Made by a program: the position numbers and the translations under genes | DNA from: Leptolyngbya sp. O-77 | GTDB taxonomy: Bacteria > Cyanobacteriota > Cyanobacteriia > Elainellales > Elainellaceae | Length of the DNA: 64,000 nucleotides | Direction of reading: 5' to 3' | NCBI RefSeq assembly: GCF_001548395.1 | Contig: NZ_AP017367.1 | Span: 347,001-411,000, forward strand | Shown: positions 24,976-32,904 of the stretch, piece after piece | How the letters are laid out: every line of letters starts with the position of its first letter | How positions within the stretch are numbered: the stretch's first letter is position 1 | The notes under the pieces: model-generated | The model's input: only the letters and a program-made list of their open reading frames with translations | The model's database searches: none | What the model was told of the DNA's origin: nothing

Positions 24976-25042
24976 TGTTCCCTGTGGCGGGCAGAAGTGT
25001 TGCACCAAGTAGCATTCCTGCACCTGCGGGGAACAGTTTTTT
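24976..25042 (+). terminator. Terminator-like hairpin after apcD
   Basis: Arms TGTTCCC (24976-24982) and GGGAACA (25029-25035) are followed by GTTTTTTGG. The 46-base interior contains a smaller GTGTTGCAC/ TGCAC hairpin. The T run makes a rho-independent role likely. Confidence 0.55.
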
Positions 25043-25319
25043 GGTAGCGAGATGGGGCGATCGATCGGATAACTTTGGATTTTGGATTGGCGATTTTGGA
25101 TTGCAAATCCAGGTTATGCAAGACTTTCATCTTTTCTCAGATAGCGCTTCTTGAGAGAAATTGATGCAGCGCACTCGAAAATCCCATCGCTGAAAGTTGT
25201 ACAAGTGTTCACCACTTCCCGCCTTTTGGGGCATCATGATGGAGAGCGATCGCCCTCCCGGAACCCCGCGACTCGCGCCCAAAATCCAAAACCCAAAATC
25301 TAAAATCCCCTCATCCTCT
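25043..25319. other. Spacer with AAATCCAAAATC-type repeats
   Basis: Two repeat runs of the dispersed A/C-rich family occur at 25072-25112 and 25276-25310. The second one is open in the frame of the next gene and would extend it, but the extension has no conserved text. Confidence 0.5.
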
Positions 25320-25925
25320 ATGCGTCTCGGCAAAGTCGTCAAATCCAACTCCCACTGCGACTACGTGGTTCAAGTCGATGACCGCATGGACGTGGAAAAC
25401 CCGCCACAGGCCGACGACTACGGCTTTGGCAGTTTTGTGAAGCTGGAGGAACCGGGCGATCGCCACTGGGCCGTCGGGCTAATCTACAACTCGCTGCTGA
25501 TGAACCCGATGTTTATGAGCAACGGGCCGCGCCTGTCGAGCGAACCCGACCCGCTGTTTACGCCAGATTTAATCACCGAAACCCGCACGCTGCTGGGCGT
25601 GGTGCTAGTGGGCTGGATGGCGCAGGACAACGGGCAGTCCTACGGCATCCACGGCATTCCCCGCGTGGTCGTCCCCGTCAACACGCCCGTATCGGTCATG
25701 ACCCAGGACGAAATTTACCGCTTTCATCTCAACCAGGCGGGCTGCCCCCAGTTTTGCTACTATAGCCACCTGCTGCGCTGCGGCGGCAACTTTGCGCCCG
25801 CCTTGACCCAGCAAACGCTGCAAGAACTGGTCGATAGCCGCCTTTTTTCTGGCCCAGACCAGCGAGCGCTAGAAATTCTCTGCCGAGAGCTGTCCTGGAA
25901 AAGCACAATGGGCGCAATGCGTTAA
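25320..25925 (+). CDS. HAS-barrel domain protein
   Basis: 201 residues from the ATG at 25320. The N-terminal MRLGKVVKSNSHCDYVVQVD and FGSFVKLEEPGDRHWAVGLI resemble the HAS-barrel that forms the N-terminal domain of HerA-type ATPases, but no ATPase domain follows. The rest, including FTPDLITETRTLLGVVLVGW and HLNQAGCPQFCYYSHLLRCG, is conserved-looking and contains a short cysteine cluster. This stand-alone form is known to me from cyanobacterial genomes as a hypothetical protein. An upstream ATG at 25197 would add repeat-encoded residues. Confidence 0.65.
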   Translation: MRLGKVVKSNSHCDYVVQVDDRMDVENPPQADDYGFGSFVKLEEPGDRHWAVGLIYNSLLMNPMFMSNGPRLSSEPDPLFTPDLITETRTLLGVVLVGWMAQDNGQSYGIHGIPRVVVPVNTPVSVMTQDEIYRFHLNQAGCPQFCYYSHLLRCGGNFAPALTQQTLQELVDSRLFSGPDQRALEILCRELSWKSTMGAMR

Positions 25926-26080
25926 AATTCAGCACGGCAACATTCAGCAGCCATCTCCGCTTCAATCTGAACCTGCGGCTGAACGGTCTTACGCATCAGC
26001 GTTACCCAGTAACCTCCCCACCGTGATATCGGTATTTACGGAGGAGCAGAGAATTTTATAACACCCGTAATATCACGCTC
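25926..26080. other. Spacer after the HAS-barrel gene
   Basis: No gene is visible here. The rest of the roughly 465-base gap up to 26391 is taken up by two minus-strand terminator-like hairpins and the 145 bases between them. Confidence 0.4.
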
Positions 26081-26120
26081 ACAAAAAAATCCGACAGTCC
26101 CAAATTGAGTCTGCCGGATT
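26081..26120 (-). terminator. Second minus-strand terminator-like hairpin
   Basis: On the minus strand AATCCGGCAG and CTGTCGGATT (one mismatch) flank a 13-base loop and are followed by TTTTTTTGT. No gene lies between this hairpin and the terminator at 26266-26299, so it may end a small RNA or act as a backup. Confidence 0.65.
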
Positions 26121-26265
26121 ATAGTGTGTTCCCTGTTGATGACTCGGCTAGAGTTGAGTCTCCTTAAGTATGCCGATGTGGCAGGAATTGGAGCGCGATC
26201 GCGATCATCTCTAGTTGTGATTTTTGTCACATGGCTTAGTGACGAGTCCGTTCGTTTTTCACCTG

Positions 26266-26299
26266 TAAAAATCGCTGCACAGCCGGGCTGCACAGCGAT
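26266..26299 (-). terminator. Rho-independent terminator of the peptidoglycan-binding protein gene
   Basis: Minus strand: ATCGCTG and CAGCGAT arms, an inner CAGC/GCTG pairing, then TTTTTAC. It lies about 95 bases after the stop at 26392. Confidence 0.7.
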
Positions 26300-26391
26300 C
26301 CTTTGGTGATTTGTATGGTTTCAGCTAAGGCAACCTGCCTGGATGCACCTGCTAGAAAACATCCTGCGCTGCTAGCACAGCCACAGGCAAC

Positions 26392-27285
26392 CTAGTCATA
26401 GACGACGCGCGCATCAAACCCTTCTCTCCGAAGCTGCTGATTCACAGCCGCAGCGGCAGAGTAATCGCGGAAAGAGCCTGCATTGATGAACGGCCCCCGC
26501 AGTGAGTCCGAGTCGCGGTAGGCATCGCGCACAAAGCGACGCACCTGGAACAGTAGCTCATCGCTGCTCCCCGGTATGGCAACCCGGTAGGGGCCACCGT
26601 AATAGCCCGGAAACCCTGGGTCGGTCGGGCCGCCGATGTTGGCAGGCACCAGATACTCAGAGGCAATCCAGCCGCCCGTGCCCGCCAGTTCAACCCAGGT
26701 CAAACCACCGGAAAATTCCTGCCGTCCAGACAGACGCACACGCACCCCATCATCGATGCCTGCAATTACCTGCCCATCAGGACGATTACGCACGTTTACG
26801 CCAATTCCGCTATTGGTGCGGACGATTGCCTCGCGCCCCAACCAGTTCCCCGGCGGAACGGGCTGCGACGGGCCGCCGATACCGCCACCCGACACGAGAT
26901 AGCCCAGCCCCAGCGCCCGCAGCGTTTCGGGGCCTGCCTGTCCGTCTACCATTAACCCGTTTCGTCGTTGAAATGCGATCACTGCGTTTTCTGTTTCAAG
27001 ACCGTATACGCCGTCGGCGAAGATGCCCAGCGCCGACTGAATTGCGGCAACATCTGATCCTTGGCTGCCGAAGCTGTAGACTTGGGCTAGCGCTTCGCCG
27101 CCTGTGAGCAAGACGGAGGAGGCGATCGCCATCCCGGCCACCTTCCACAGCATCGAGTGGGTTACTTGACGAACTTGGGCTTGGCGAGCTTGAATTTGTC
27201 CGGCAATATTTGAGCCTGACCTGAAAGATTTAAGAGCGGAAAGCGTCTGGAGAAAAACGTTAGGCTTCATAGGGGAGTTGCTCAT
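26392..27285 (-). CDS. Exported peptidoglycan-binding and SH3-domain protein
   Basis: 297 residues. A basic N-terminus leads to the signal-like helix MLWKVAGMAIASSVLLTGGE followed by ALAQ. Residues about 70-125 form a PG_binding_1 domain (VYSFGSQGSDVAAIQSALGI, FADGVYGLETENAVIAFQRR). Residues about 150-210 are an SH3-like domain (AIVRTNSGIGVNVRNRPDGQ, GGWIASEYLV). The C-terminal 65 residues (LLFQVRRFVRDAYRDSDSLR ... AAVNQQLRREGFDARVVYD) resemble a SPOR-like module. All three types bind cell wall, so a periplasmic envelope role is likely. Start MSNSPMKPN or MKPN is equally possible. Confidence 0.8.
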   Translation of the reverse strand: MSNSPMKPNVFLQTLSALKSFRSGSNIAGQIQARQAQVRQVTHSMLWKVAGMAIASSVLLTGGEALAQVYSFGSQGSDVAAIQSALGIFADGVYGLETENAVIAFQRRNGLMVDGQAGPETLRALGLGYLVSGGGIGGPSQPVPPGNWLGREAIVRTNSGIGVNVRNRPDGQVIAGIDDGVRVRLSGRQEFSGGLTWVELAGTGGWIASEYLVPANIGGPTDPGFPGYYGGPYRVAIPGSSDELLFQVRRFVRDAYRDSDSLRGPFINAGSFRDYSAAAAVNQQLRREGFDARVVYD

Positions 27286-27620
27286 TCGTGACTACAAAAT
27301 TTAGCGGCTGTAGATTTTTTATCAGGAGATCCTTGCTAAAACTGACAACCGTTCAGGACACACCTCGATCTCAACGCGACCTGAGTAGAAAGTCCAACCT
27401 CTGCGGACGCAAAACTTGCACCAGAGCAGAGAAAAAAATACCAGACAATCTTGAGGGGCTAAATGTGCCGATACTTCTAGATTTAGCTACACTGTGAACC
27501 GAATGGATTTCGGAACCCTAAAAATAGGACAGGTGGGCTAAAAGTGAAGATGCCACAAACCAAGCTCCGCCGCAGTCAGAGGAGCATTATTTCTACTAGC
27601 ATATCATTCGGGTTTCGAGC
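27286..27620. other. Intergenic region between divergent exported proteins
   Basis: 335 bases without a convincing gene. It must contain divergent promoters for the peptidoglycan-binding protein and the flavoprotein; I identify no specific operator. Confidence 0.4.
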
Positions 27621-29651
27621 ATGAAACGGTTTTTCTTCTCTCGTCGTTTAGCATGGATTATTCCCGTTGCAAGCCTGCTGGCCGGGGCTAGTTCTGCTGT
27701 ACTAGTCAGCACAATTGAGCAATATACTCAGGCCGAAACGACCGATGGAAAACTATCCGCAGCAGAGCCTTCTTTTGCCCAAGACTCTGCGCCGGATGCT
27801 GAAACAGTCAACCCCAATGATGGAGCAGAAAATGCTCAAACCCTGAATTCTTCTAAGCAATCTGACCCCACAGAAATCGGATCGGACAACTCTTTTTTGC
27901 TGCCCAATGGTCGCCCAAGTTTGTCACCACTCCCAGCACCAGCCGAAACTTGGGAATGTGAAGTCGCAGTGGTGGGCGGGTCCTTGGGCGGGGTGGCGGC
28001 TGCTTCTCACGCCATGCGGACGGGCGCGAAGACCTGCCTGATCGAGCTAACGCCGTGGATGGGCGGACAAATTAGCTCCCAGGGGGTGTCTGCGGTAGAC
28101 GAGTCCAGAAACATGCTGGAGCGGAATAACTTTTCGCCCAGCTGGCAGAGTTTCAAGGACTTTATCTTGCAGCAGCCCGTTACGCTGCCTGCCTGGACGG
28201 GGATTACCGCGCCCCTCACGGTAGCCCAGATCAATAGCTGCTGGGTCGGGCGGCTGTGTTTTCCGCCGCAGGTGGGGGCGGTGGTGTCTCAGGAGTGGCT
28301 CAAGCGGGCGGCGCAATATTCCACAGGCAGCAAGTGGAGCGCGTTTACCGCCTTCAAAGGCGCAGAGTTTGATGAAACGGGACGGTTTATCACCGCGATT
28401 TACGCAGTGCGGCGATCGCCCCGCGAATCGGGCTACGTGCCCCAGGGCCGCCCGTCGGTGGAGCTAGCCACCTGGTATGCCTGGGAAGAAGATGCCACCT
28501 TCCGCAAAACCCCGATCAAGCTCCAGCCGCCACCCGGCAAGCGGATGATCGTGATCGATGCAACAGATACGGGCGAGGTCGTTGGCTGGGCCAAAGTGCC
28601 GCTGCGCGTCGGCTCCGAATCGCAAAACACCACCGGCGAGGTCAACGCCGCCGATTTCGACAACCCAGAATGCACCCAGGCCTTTACGTTTCCCTTCGCA
28701 ATGGGCATCCGCGCCGATGGTGGCCAGAGCATCAAGACGCTGGAATATGTCCAGTCATTTTATCCTCGCGCCGAGCATATGCGGGTCTACACGCTAGAAG
28801 GCGTGCCGATGTTTCACGGGCGCAGCTTTTTCAACTATCGGCGGATCGTCAGCCTGAATCGCAGCGACCCCTTCTTTGGCAGCCCCGTCCTCAACGACAT
28901 TACGCTGGTCAACTGGACGCAGGGCAACGACTGGAACTGGATGAATCCGCCGCTAATCCTGACCCCCGAAAAGCTCATGCAAACCGGGCAATATCAAAAC
29001 TGGATGGGCGGCGTGTCGCTGCGGTCTATGCGCCATGCAGAAAATCATGCGCTTATGTTTGCCCATTGGCTCCTGGAGCAGCCGCCCGATCCAGCACTGC
29101 CGCTGGCCTACTTGGCGGGGGCCGATTCCCCAATGGGGACGGTTTCTGGGTTAAGCATGTTGCCCTACATTCGCGAGGGGCGGCGAATCCTAGGGCGCTC
29201 GGCCTACGGACAGACGGAGTTTATGCTGCGCGAGGCTGACCTGCGGGAAGACATGGAGGGACGAGACTTTCGGGCAACTGCGGTAGGTGTGACCCATTAC
29301 GATATTGACATTCACGGCTGTCGCTATCGCAACTGGGAACCGACGGGCGAGGCAGTCAAAGCTTCGGTGAAAGAATATTACATTCGCCCCGTGCAGATTC
29401 CCCTCGAAAGCCTGATTCCGCAGGGCGTGGAGAATCTGCTGGTGGGCGGAAAGGCGATCGCCGCCACGCATATCGCCACCGCCATGACCCGCATTCACCA
29501 CGGCGAATGGACCATTGGCTCGGCGGCGGGGGTGACAGCCGGCTGGCTGGTCAATCAACCCGATTTGCAGCCTGCCCAGATCGTCCCCCAGGGAAAAATG
29601 CCGCAACTGCAACAATACATGATTGAGCAGGGCTTGCGGCTGGATTGGTAA
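27621..29651 (+). CDS. Exported FAD-dependent oxidoreductase
   Basis: 676 residues. A signal or anchor helix (LAWIIPVASLLAGASSAVLV) is followed by a 75-residue acidic linker. The flavin-binding Rossmann motif is CEVAVVGGSLGGVAAASHAM (about residues 113-132), followed by GAKTCLIELTPWMGGQISSQ. The C-terminal part has the second FAD motif VENLLVGGKAIAATHIATAM and TIGSAAGVTAGWL. This layout matches the large secreted FAD-dependent oxidoreductase family (FAD_oxidored); the substrate is unknown. The last codons and stop lie inside a perfect 21-bp tandem duplication. Confidence 0.8.
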   Translation: MKRFFFSRRLAWIIPVASLLAGASSAVLVSTIEQYTQAETTDGKLSAAEPSFAQDSAPDAETVNPNDGAENAQTLNSSKQSDPTEIGSDNSFLLPNGRPSLSPLPAPAETWECEVAVVGGSLGGVAAASHAMRTGAKTCLIELTPWMGGQISSQGVSAVDESRNMLERNNFSPSWQSFKDFILQQPVTLPAWTGITAPLTVAQINSCWVGRLCFPPQVGAVVSQEWLKRAAQYSTGSKWSAFTAFKGAEFDETGRFITAIYAVRRSPRESGYVPQGRPSVELATWYAWEEDATFRKTPIKLQPPPGKRMIVIDATDTGEVVGWAKVPLRVGSESQNTTGEVNAADFDNPECTQAFTFPFAMGIRADGGQSIKTLEYVQSFYPRAEHMRVYTLEGVPMFHGRSFFNYRRIVSLNRSDPFFGSPVLNDITLVNWTQGNDWNWMNPPLILTPEKLMQTGQYQNWMGGVSLRSMRHAENHALMFAHWLLEQPPDPALPLAYLAGADSPMGTVSGLSMLPYIREGRRILGRSAYGQTEFMLREADLREDMEGRDFRATAVGVTHYDIDIHGCRYRNWEPTGEAVKASVKEYYIRPVQIPLESLIPQGVENLLVGGKAIAATHIATAMTRIHHGEWTIGSAAGVTAGWLVNQPDLQPAQIVPQGKMPQLQQYMIEQGLRLDW

Positions 29652-29674
29652 ACCTTGCGGCTGGATTGGTAAAC
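29633..29674. repeat. Perfect 21-bp tandem duplication across a stop codon
   Basis: CTTGCGGCTGGATTGGTAAA C is present at 29633-29653 and again at 29654-29674. It repeats the last residues LRLDW and the stop codon of the flavoprotein gene. Confidence 0.97.
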
Positions 29675-29694
29675 ACCGTTATTCAGGGGAGCGG

Positions 29695-30282
29695 CTAGGG
29701 GTTGACCGATTCCATCTGCCAGCCATCCCTGGTTTCAAAATAGCGATCGCGGCTTTGGGGGTCGCCACGCAGTTGCAGGTGATCCACCTCCACCGGGTCG
29801 AGCAGCAGCAGGCAAAACGTCGGCAGTGGCACGGCGGGGTCTGGGGGCGGTGGCGAAAACTCGGCCACGGGGCGGCGCGGCTTGGCGGGATGGGGCCAGG
29901 CGAATTGCAGGCGGGCTGCATCCGAGAGGGCTTGCCACTGCTGCTGGCGGGCATGTTGCAAACCCTCATCAGGATGATTTTCATCAATCAGCATCAGCCG
30001 TCCCAGCAAGCGAAATTGTTCGCGGCTTTTGGGAAAATACCAGCAGACCTCACCCCAAGCCTGGTGGGCAATTTGCTCCGGCTTGGCGCTGCGTGTATCG
30101 GTGATGAACTTGAGCTGGTCGGCAGGTTCCAGAAATCCGCGAAAGACCACCGTGCGATTGGCAGGGCGACCATCCGGCCGCACCGTGGCCAACTGCACGT
30201 AGCGGGCATAGACGAGCGAACGATTGAGATGCAGAGCGCGAGAGAGGGGCGATCGCCAAGGAGCCATTGGGTTTGGAGCCAT
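29695..30282 (-). CDS. Pyridoxamine 5'-phosphate oxidase-like FMN-binding protein
   Basis: 195 residues with the split-barrel flavin-binding fold: YARYVQLATVRPDGRPANRT and VVFRGFLEPADQLKFITDTR, then EVCWYFPKSREQFRLLGRLM. This is the cyanobacterial pyridoxamine-phosphate-oxidase-like family (also seen in plant proteins), not a proven PdxH. The start is ambiguous because a perfect 15-bp duplication (30260-30289) repeats the ATG: MAPNPMAPWRS could start at 30282 or 30267. Confidence 0.82.
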   Translation of the reverse strand: MAPNPMAPWRSPLSRALHLNRSLVYARYVQLATVRPDGRPANRTVVFRGFLEPADQLKFITDTRSAKPEQIAHQAWGEVCWYFPKSREQFRLLGRLMLIDENHPDEGLQHARQQQWQALSDAARLQFAWPHPAKPRRPVAEFSPPPPDPAVPLPTFCLLLLDPVEVDHLQLRGDPQSRDRYFETRDGWQMESVNP

Positions 30283-30289
30283 TGGGTTT
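30260..30289. repeat. Perfect 15-bp tandem duplication containing a start codon
   Basis: GGAGCCATTGGGTTT occurs at 30260-30274 and 30275-30289. On the minus strand each copy carries an in-frame ATG of the pyridoxamine-phosphate-oxidase-like gene. Confidence 0.95.
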
Positions 30290-30375
30290 AAGGTTCAAGA
30301 ACGCGATGGAGGGATAGCGCACCTAGCCTAGCTTAGCCCTCCAACACCCTAACCTCCTCCTGCTGCCCTCGAACC

Positions 30376-30894
30376 CTACTCCCGAATCGTCAGCGTGTAG
30401 TTAAACTGCTCCCCAGAAACATTGGAGCCGACCCACACACGGTAAGTTCCGCCGGCCCAATCTGTTCCCGACAGCGTGGCATTGGGGGCGCGGTTGTTGC
30501 CGCTGGCGCAGCGGACGACGTTGCCGGGCCCCTGCACAACCAGCGTAGAAACGGCGCGGTTGCTATTGACTTGCAGCGTCAGAGCAGAAAAGTTGCCCTG
30601 GAGCGTGATCAGGTGATCTGGAGTAGATGACCCAAAGCCAAGGCAGAGGTTGCCGTCTTTGTCGCGGTTGGCGACGATGCCCGGAAGGGAACTGCTGCCG
30701 CCCGTTTGTCCGCGCAGAGTCCCTGCATCTGCGCTAAAGCCAGGGGCCAGCGTCGCGGAGCCAAAGTTTGCGGTCTGGGCGATCGCCCCCACGCCCGTCA
30801 GCAGCGCCACACCCAGAACCAGCAGCCCAATCCAGCGGGGCGATCGCCCGCCAGATGGGAGTTTCAAGCTAGAAAATCGGAGTTTCGTCACCAT
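30376..30894 (-). CDS. Exported hypothetical protein
   Basis: 172 residues. WIGLLVLGVALLTGVGAIAQ then TANF is a clear signal peptide with a cleavage site after AQ or AIA. The mature part is a beta-rich, Gly/Ser/Asn-rich domain (FSADAGTLRGQTGGSSSLPG, HLITLQGNFSALTLQVNSNR, GTDWAGGTYRVWVGSNVSGE) ending LTIRE, with two cysteines that may pair. The text resembles small periplasmic pre-peptidase-like beta-sandwich proteins. Function unknown. Confidence 0.7.
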   Translation of the reverse strand: MVTKLRFSSLKLPSGGRSPRWIGLLVLGVALLTGVGAIAQTANFGSATLAPGFSADAGTLRGQTGGSSSLPGIVANRDKDGNLCLGFGSSTPDHLITLQGNFSALTLQVNSNRAVSTLVVQGPGNVVRCASGNNRAPNATLSGTDWAGGTYRVWVGSNVSGEQFNYTLTIRE

Positions 30895-30990
30895 GGCCGG
30901 ATCTCAAAAGCTAGGGTCTGGCAGTATAGACGGACACAAAGCAGAGGGGTTCCCGATTCCTTCTCAAATTTGATTGACAGCTATTAACAG

Positions 30991-32622
30991 CTATCGATAA
31001 ACCGAGAGCAACACATTAAAAGTAGATCCCTTACCGGGCTTACTTTTCACAGAGATCGAACCGCCGCACTTGAGCAAAAGCTGCTGCACAATAGACAGAC
31101 CCAGCCCCGCACCGCCAGAGTCCTCGCCGCTGCCCGCCTGCCGCACCCGATAAAAGCGGTCAAAGATTTTGGGAATGTCGGCGGCAGCAATGCCAATGCC
31201 CGTATCGCGCACTTCAATTTGCACATAGTCGCCTTGCAACTTCGCCAGCACCCACACTCGACCGCCCTTTTGAGTAAATTTGATGCCGTTGTGCAGCAGG
31301 TTAATCAAAATTTGCCGCAGCCAGGGAACCGTACAGGACACAGCGGGTAAATCCTGCGGAACCGTGTAAGCAAGCAAAATGCCCTTTTCCTGGGCGAGGG
31401 GCTGGTACGTGCTGACGATGCCCGGAACCACATCCGACAGGCGCAGCGGTTGCGTCACCGCTGTATCGTCCATATTTTCCAGTTGCACCAGCTCTAGCAC
31501 GCTGGTAATTAGCGAACTCTGGCGATCGCACTCGTGGGTCAGCATGTCCATATAGCGCTGGCGCTGCGGCGGCTTCAGGCTGGGAGAATTGAGCAAGCTC
31601 AGCGCAGTTTTCATCGTGGCCAGCGGCGTTCGCAGTTCTTGCCCGACGGTTTTCAAAAACTCGTCCTTCAGGCGAATCGCGTTTTGCAGTTCCTCATTCT
31701 CCATTTGCAGCCCGGTAGCGATTTCTGCCTGTCGCCGATAAATCGCGGTGCTGTGCCACATTTCTTCTTGAATTTGCAGTTGCTTGGCCAGCAGTTGCCC
31801 GACAATGCGCGGATTGGGCGTGATGTCGGCAGCGGACAGCACCCATTCGTCCCAGTGTGCCACTAGCGCTTCCAGATCAGCCCGCACAGATTCGGGAGCC
31901 TCGGCAGGGGCGATCGCCTGATGAATGCCCTCCAGCACCCGGCAAATCGTGTCCGATTCAAACGTATAAATCGCCAGCAGCGGATGTCGCCGCTCTATGT
32001 CTTCATCAGAGTTGGGGGATAACTCTTCGAGCCAAAGCGGCCGCTCCGGCGGGCTACTATCTGGCTTGGACAGGCGCACCGAGCGCGGCCGATGGGCCAA
32101 GATCAGTCCGCAAAACTCCTCAGTCATCACTAGCAGCAGATACTCCCGCTTAAACTGGCTCTCGGTGCCCAGCGGCAGGGCAATCCGCTGAGACTGGGCG
32201 GCTACGTTCAGCGAGGTCGGTTGCGGCTGATGCGTCAAAACTGGAGAATCCGCAGCGGGGCTGTCTACCAAGCTCGCCAGTTCGGCAGCCGTCAGATCAG
32301 ACACCTGATCCAGGTGTGACAGTTGCCCAGAAGATGACGACGTTGCAGCCTCTGCTAAATCACCCTGGCTATTGCCGAGGGTATAGAGCGTGTAGGGTGC
32401 GGTCGCCGCCGTGCAATAGCGAGTAATTTCCGACTCCCAGGTGTCGCCCTTAGGAAACTTGAGCCAGAGCGTTGCGGGCAAATGCTCTTCGATCAGCAGA
32501 TCGAGAATCGCCGTCAGCATCGACTTGAACGTCGTGGGGCTGACCTGGAGCGGATGCAAGGGGCGCTCAGAACTGAGGGCCAGTTCGTAGAGCGAAGCTT
32601 CGGAGGAGCGTGGCGATTTCAT
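30991..32622 (-). CDS. DICT-domain histidine-kinase-like protein with an altered H-box
   Basis: 543 residues. The first 280 or so resemble the DICT sensory region found in cyanobacterial regulators. A coiled linker (LQIQEEMWHSTAIYRRQAEI) leads to a dimerisation helix EFLKTVGQELRTPLATMKTA; the usual phospho-accepting His before ELRTPL is Gln328 (codon CAA). The ATP-binding domain is complete: N-box LRQILINLLHNGIKFT, G1 VRDTGIGIAAADIPKIFDRF and G2 GGAGLGLSIVQQLL. So ATP binding is expected but autophosphorylation at the normal site is not. It may act as a scaffold or heterodimer partner. Confidence 0.85.
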   Translation of the reverse strand: MKSPRSSEASLYELALSSERPLHPLQVSPTTFKSMLTAILDLLIEEHLPATLWLKFPKGDTWESEITRYCTAATAPYTLYTLGNSQGDLAEAATSSSSGQLSHLDQVSDLTAAELASLVDSPAADSPVLTHQPQPTSLNVAAQSQRIALPLGTESQFKREYLLLVMTEEFCGLILAHRPRSVRLSKPDSSPPERPLWLEELSPNSDEDIERRHPLLAIYTFESDTICRVLEGIHQAIAPAEAPESVRADLEALVAHWDEWVLSAADITPNPRIVGQLLAKQLQIQEEMWHSTAIYRRQAEIATGLQMENEELQNAIRLKDEFLKTVGQELRTPLATMKTALSLLNSPSLKPPQRQRYMDMLTHECDRQSSLITSVLELVQLENMDDTAVTQPLRLSDVVPGIVSTYQPLAQEKGILLAYTVPQDLPAVSCTVPWLRQILINLLHNGIKFTQKGGRVWVLAKLQGDYVQIEVRDTGIGIAAADIPKIFDRFYRVRQAGSGEDSGGAGLGLSIVQQLLLKCGGSISVKSKPGKGSTFNVLLSVYR

Positions 32623-32904
32623 GGGGGTGAAATTCTATGGGGTAAGCACTAGATGCATTGGAGCATCTCCAACCAGATCGGAGCCATCTCCAACCAGAGC
32701 GGAGCAGCAGCGCCCCACAGTCTAAATTCCCTGACGTTGAATCAGTCAATGGCTCTGGCTAATTTCCAGTCTATTAAAGAAAAGGCTTATGATCAGGAGT
32801 ATGGGGGTTGGGACATGGCTTGGCGACCCTCTTGCGTTAGATTTTTAGGGCTAGATTTGAGGCTGAATTTTGGGGGCTGAATTTTTCGGGCTGGATTTTC
32901 GGGG

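Noticed and set aside
26036..26293. 85-codon minus-strand frame between the two terminators
   Set aside because: It spans both hairpins and has no conserved text; the hairpins explain the sequence better.
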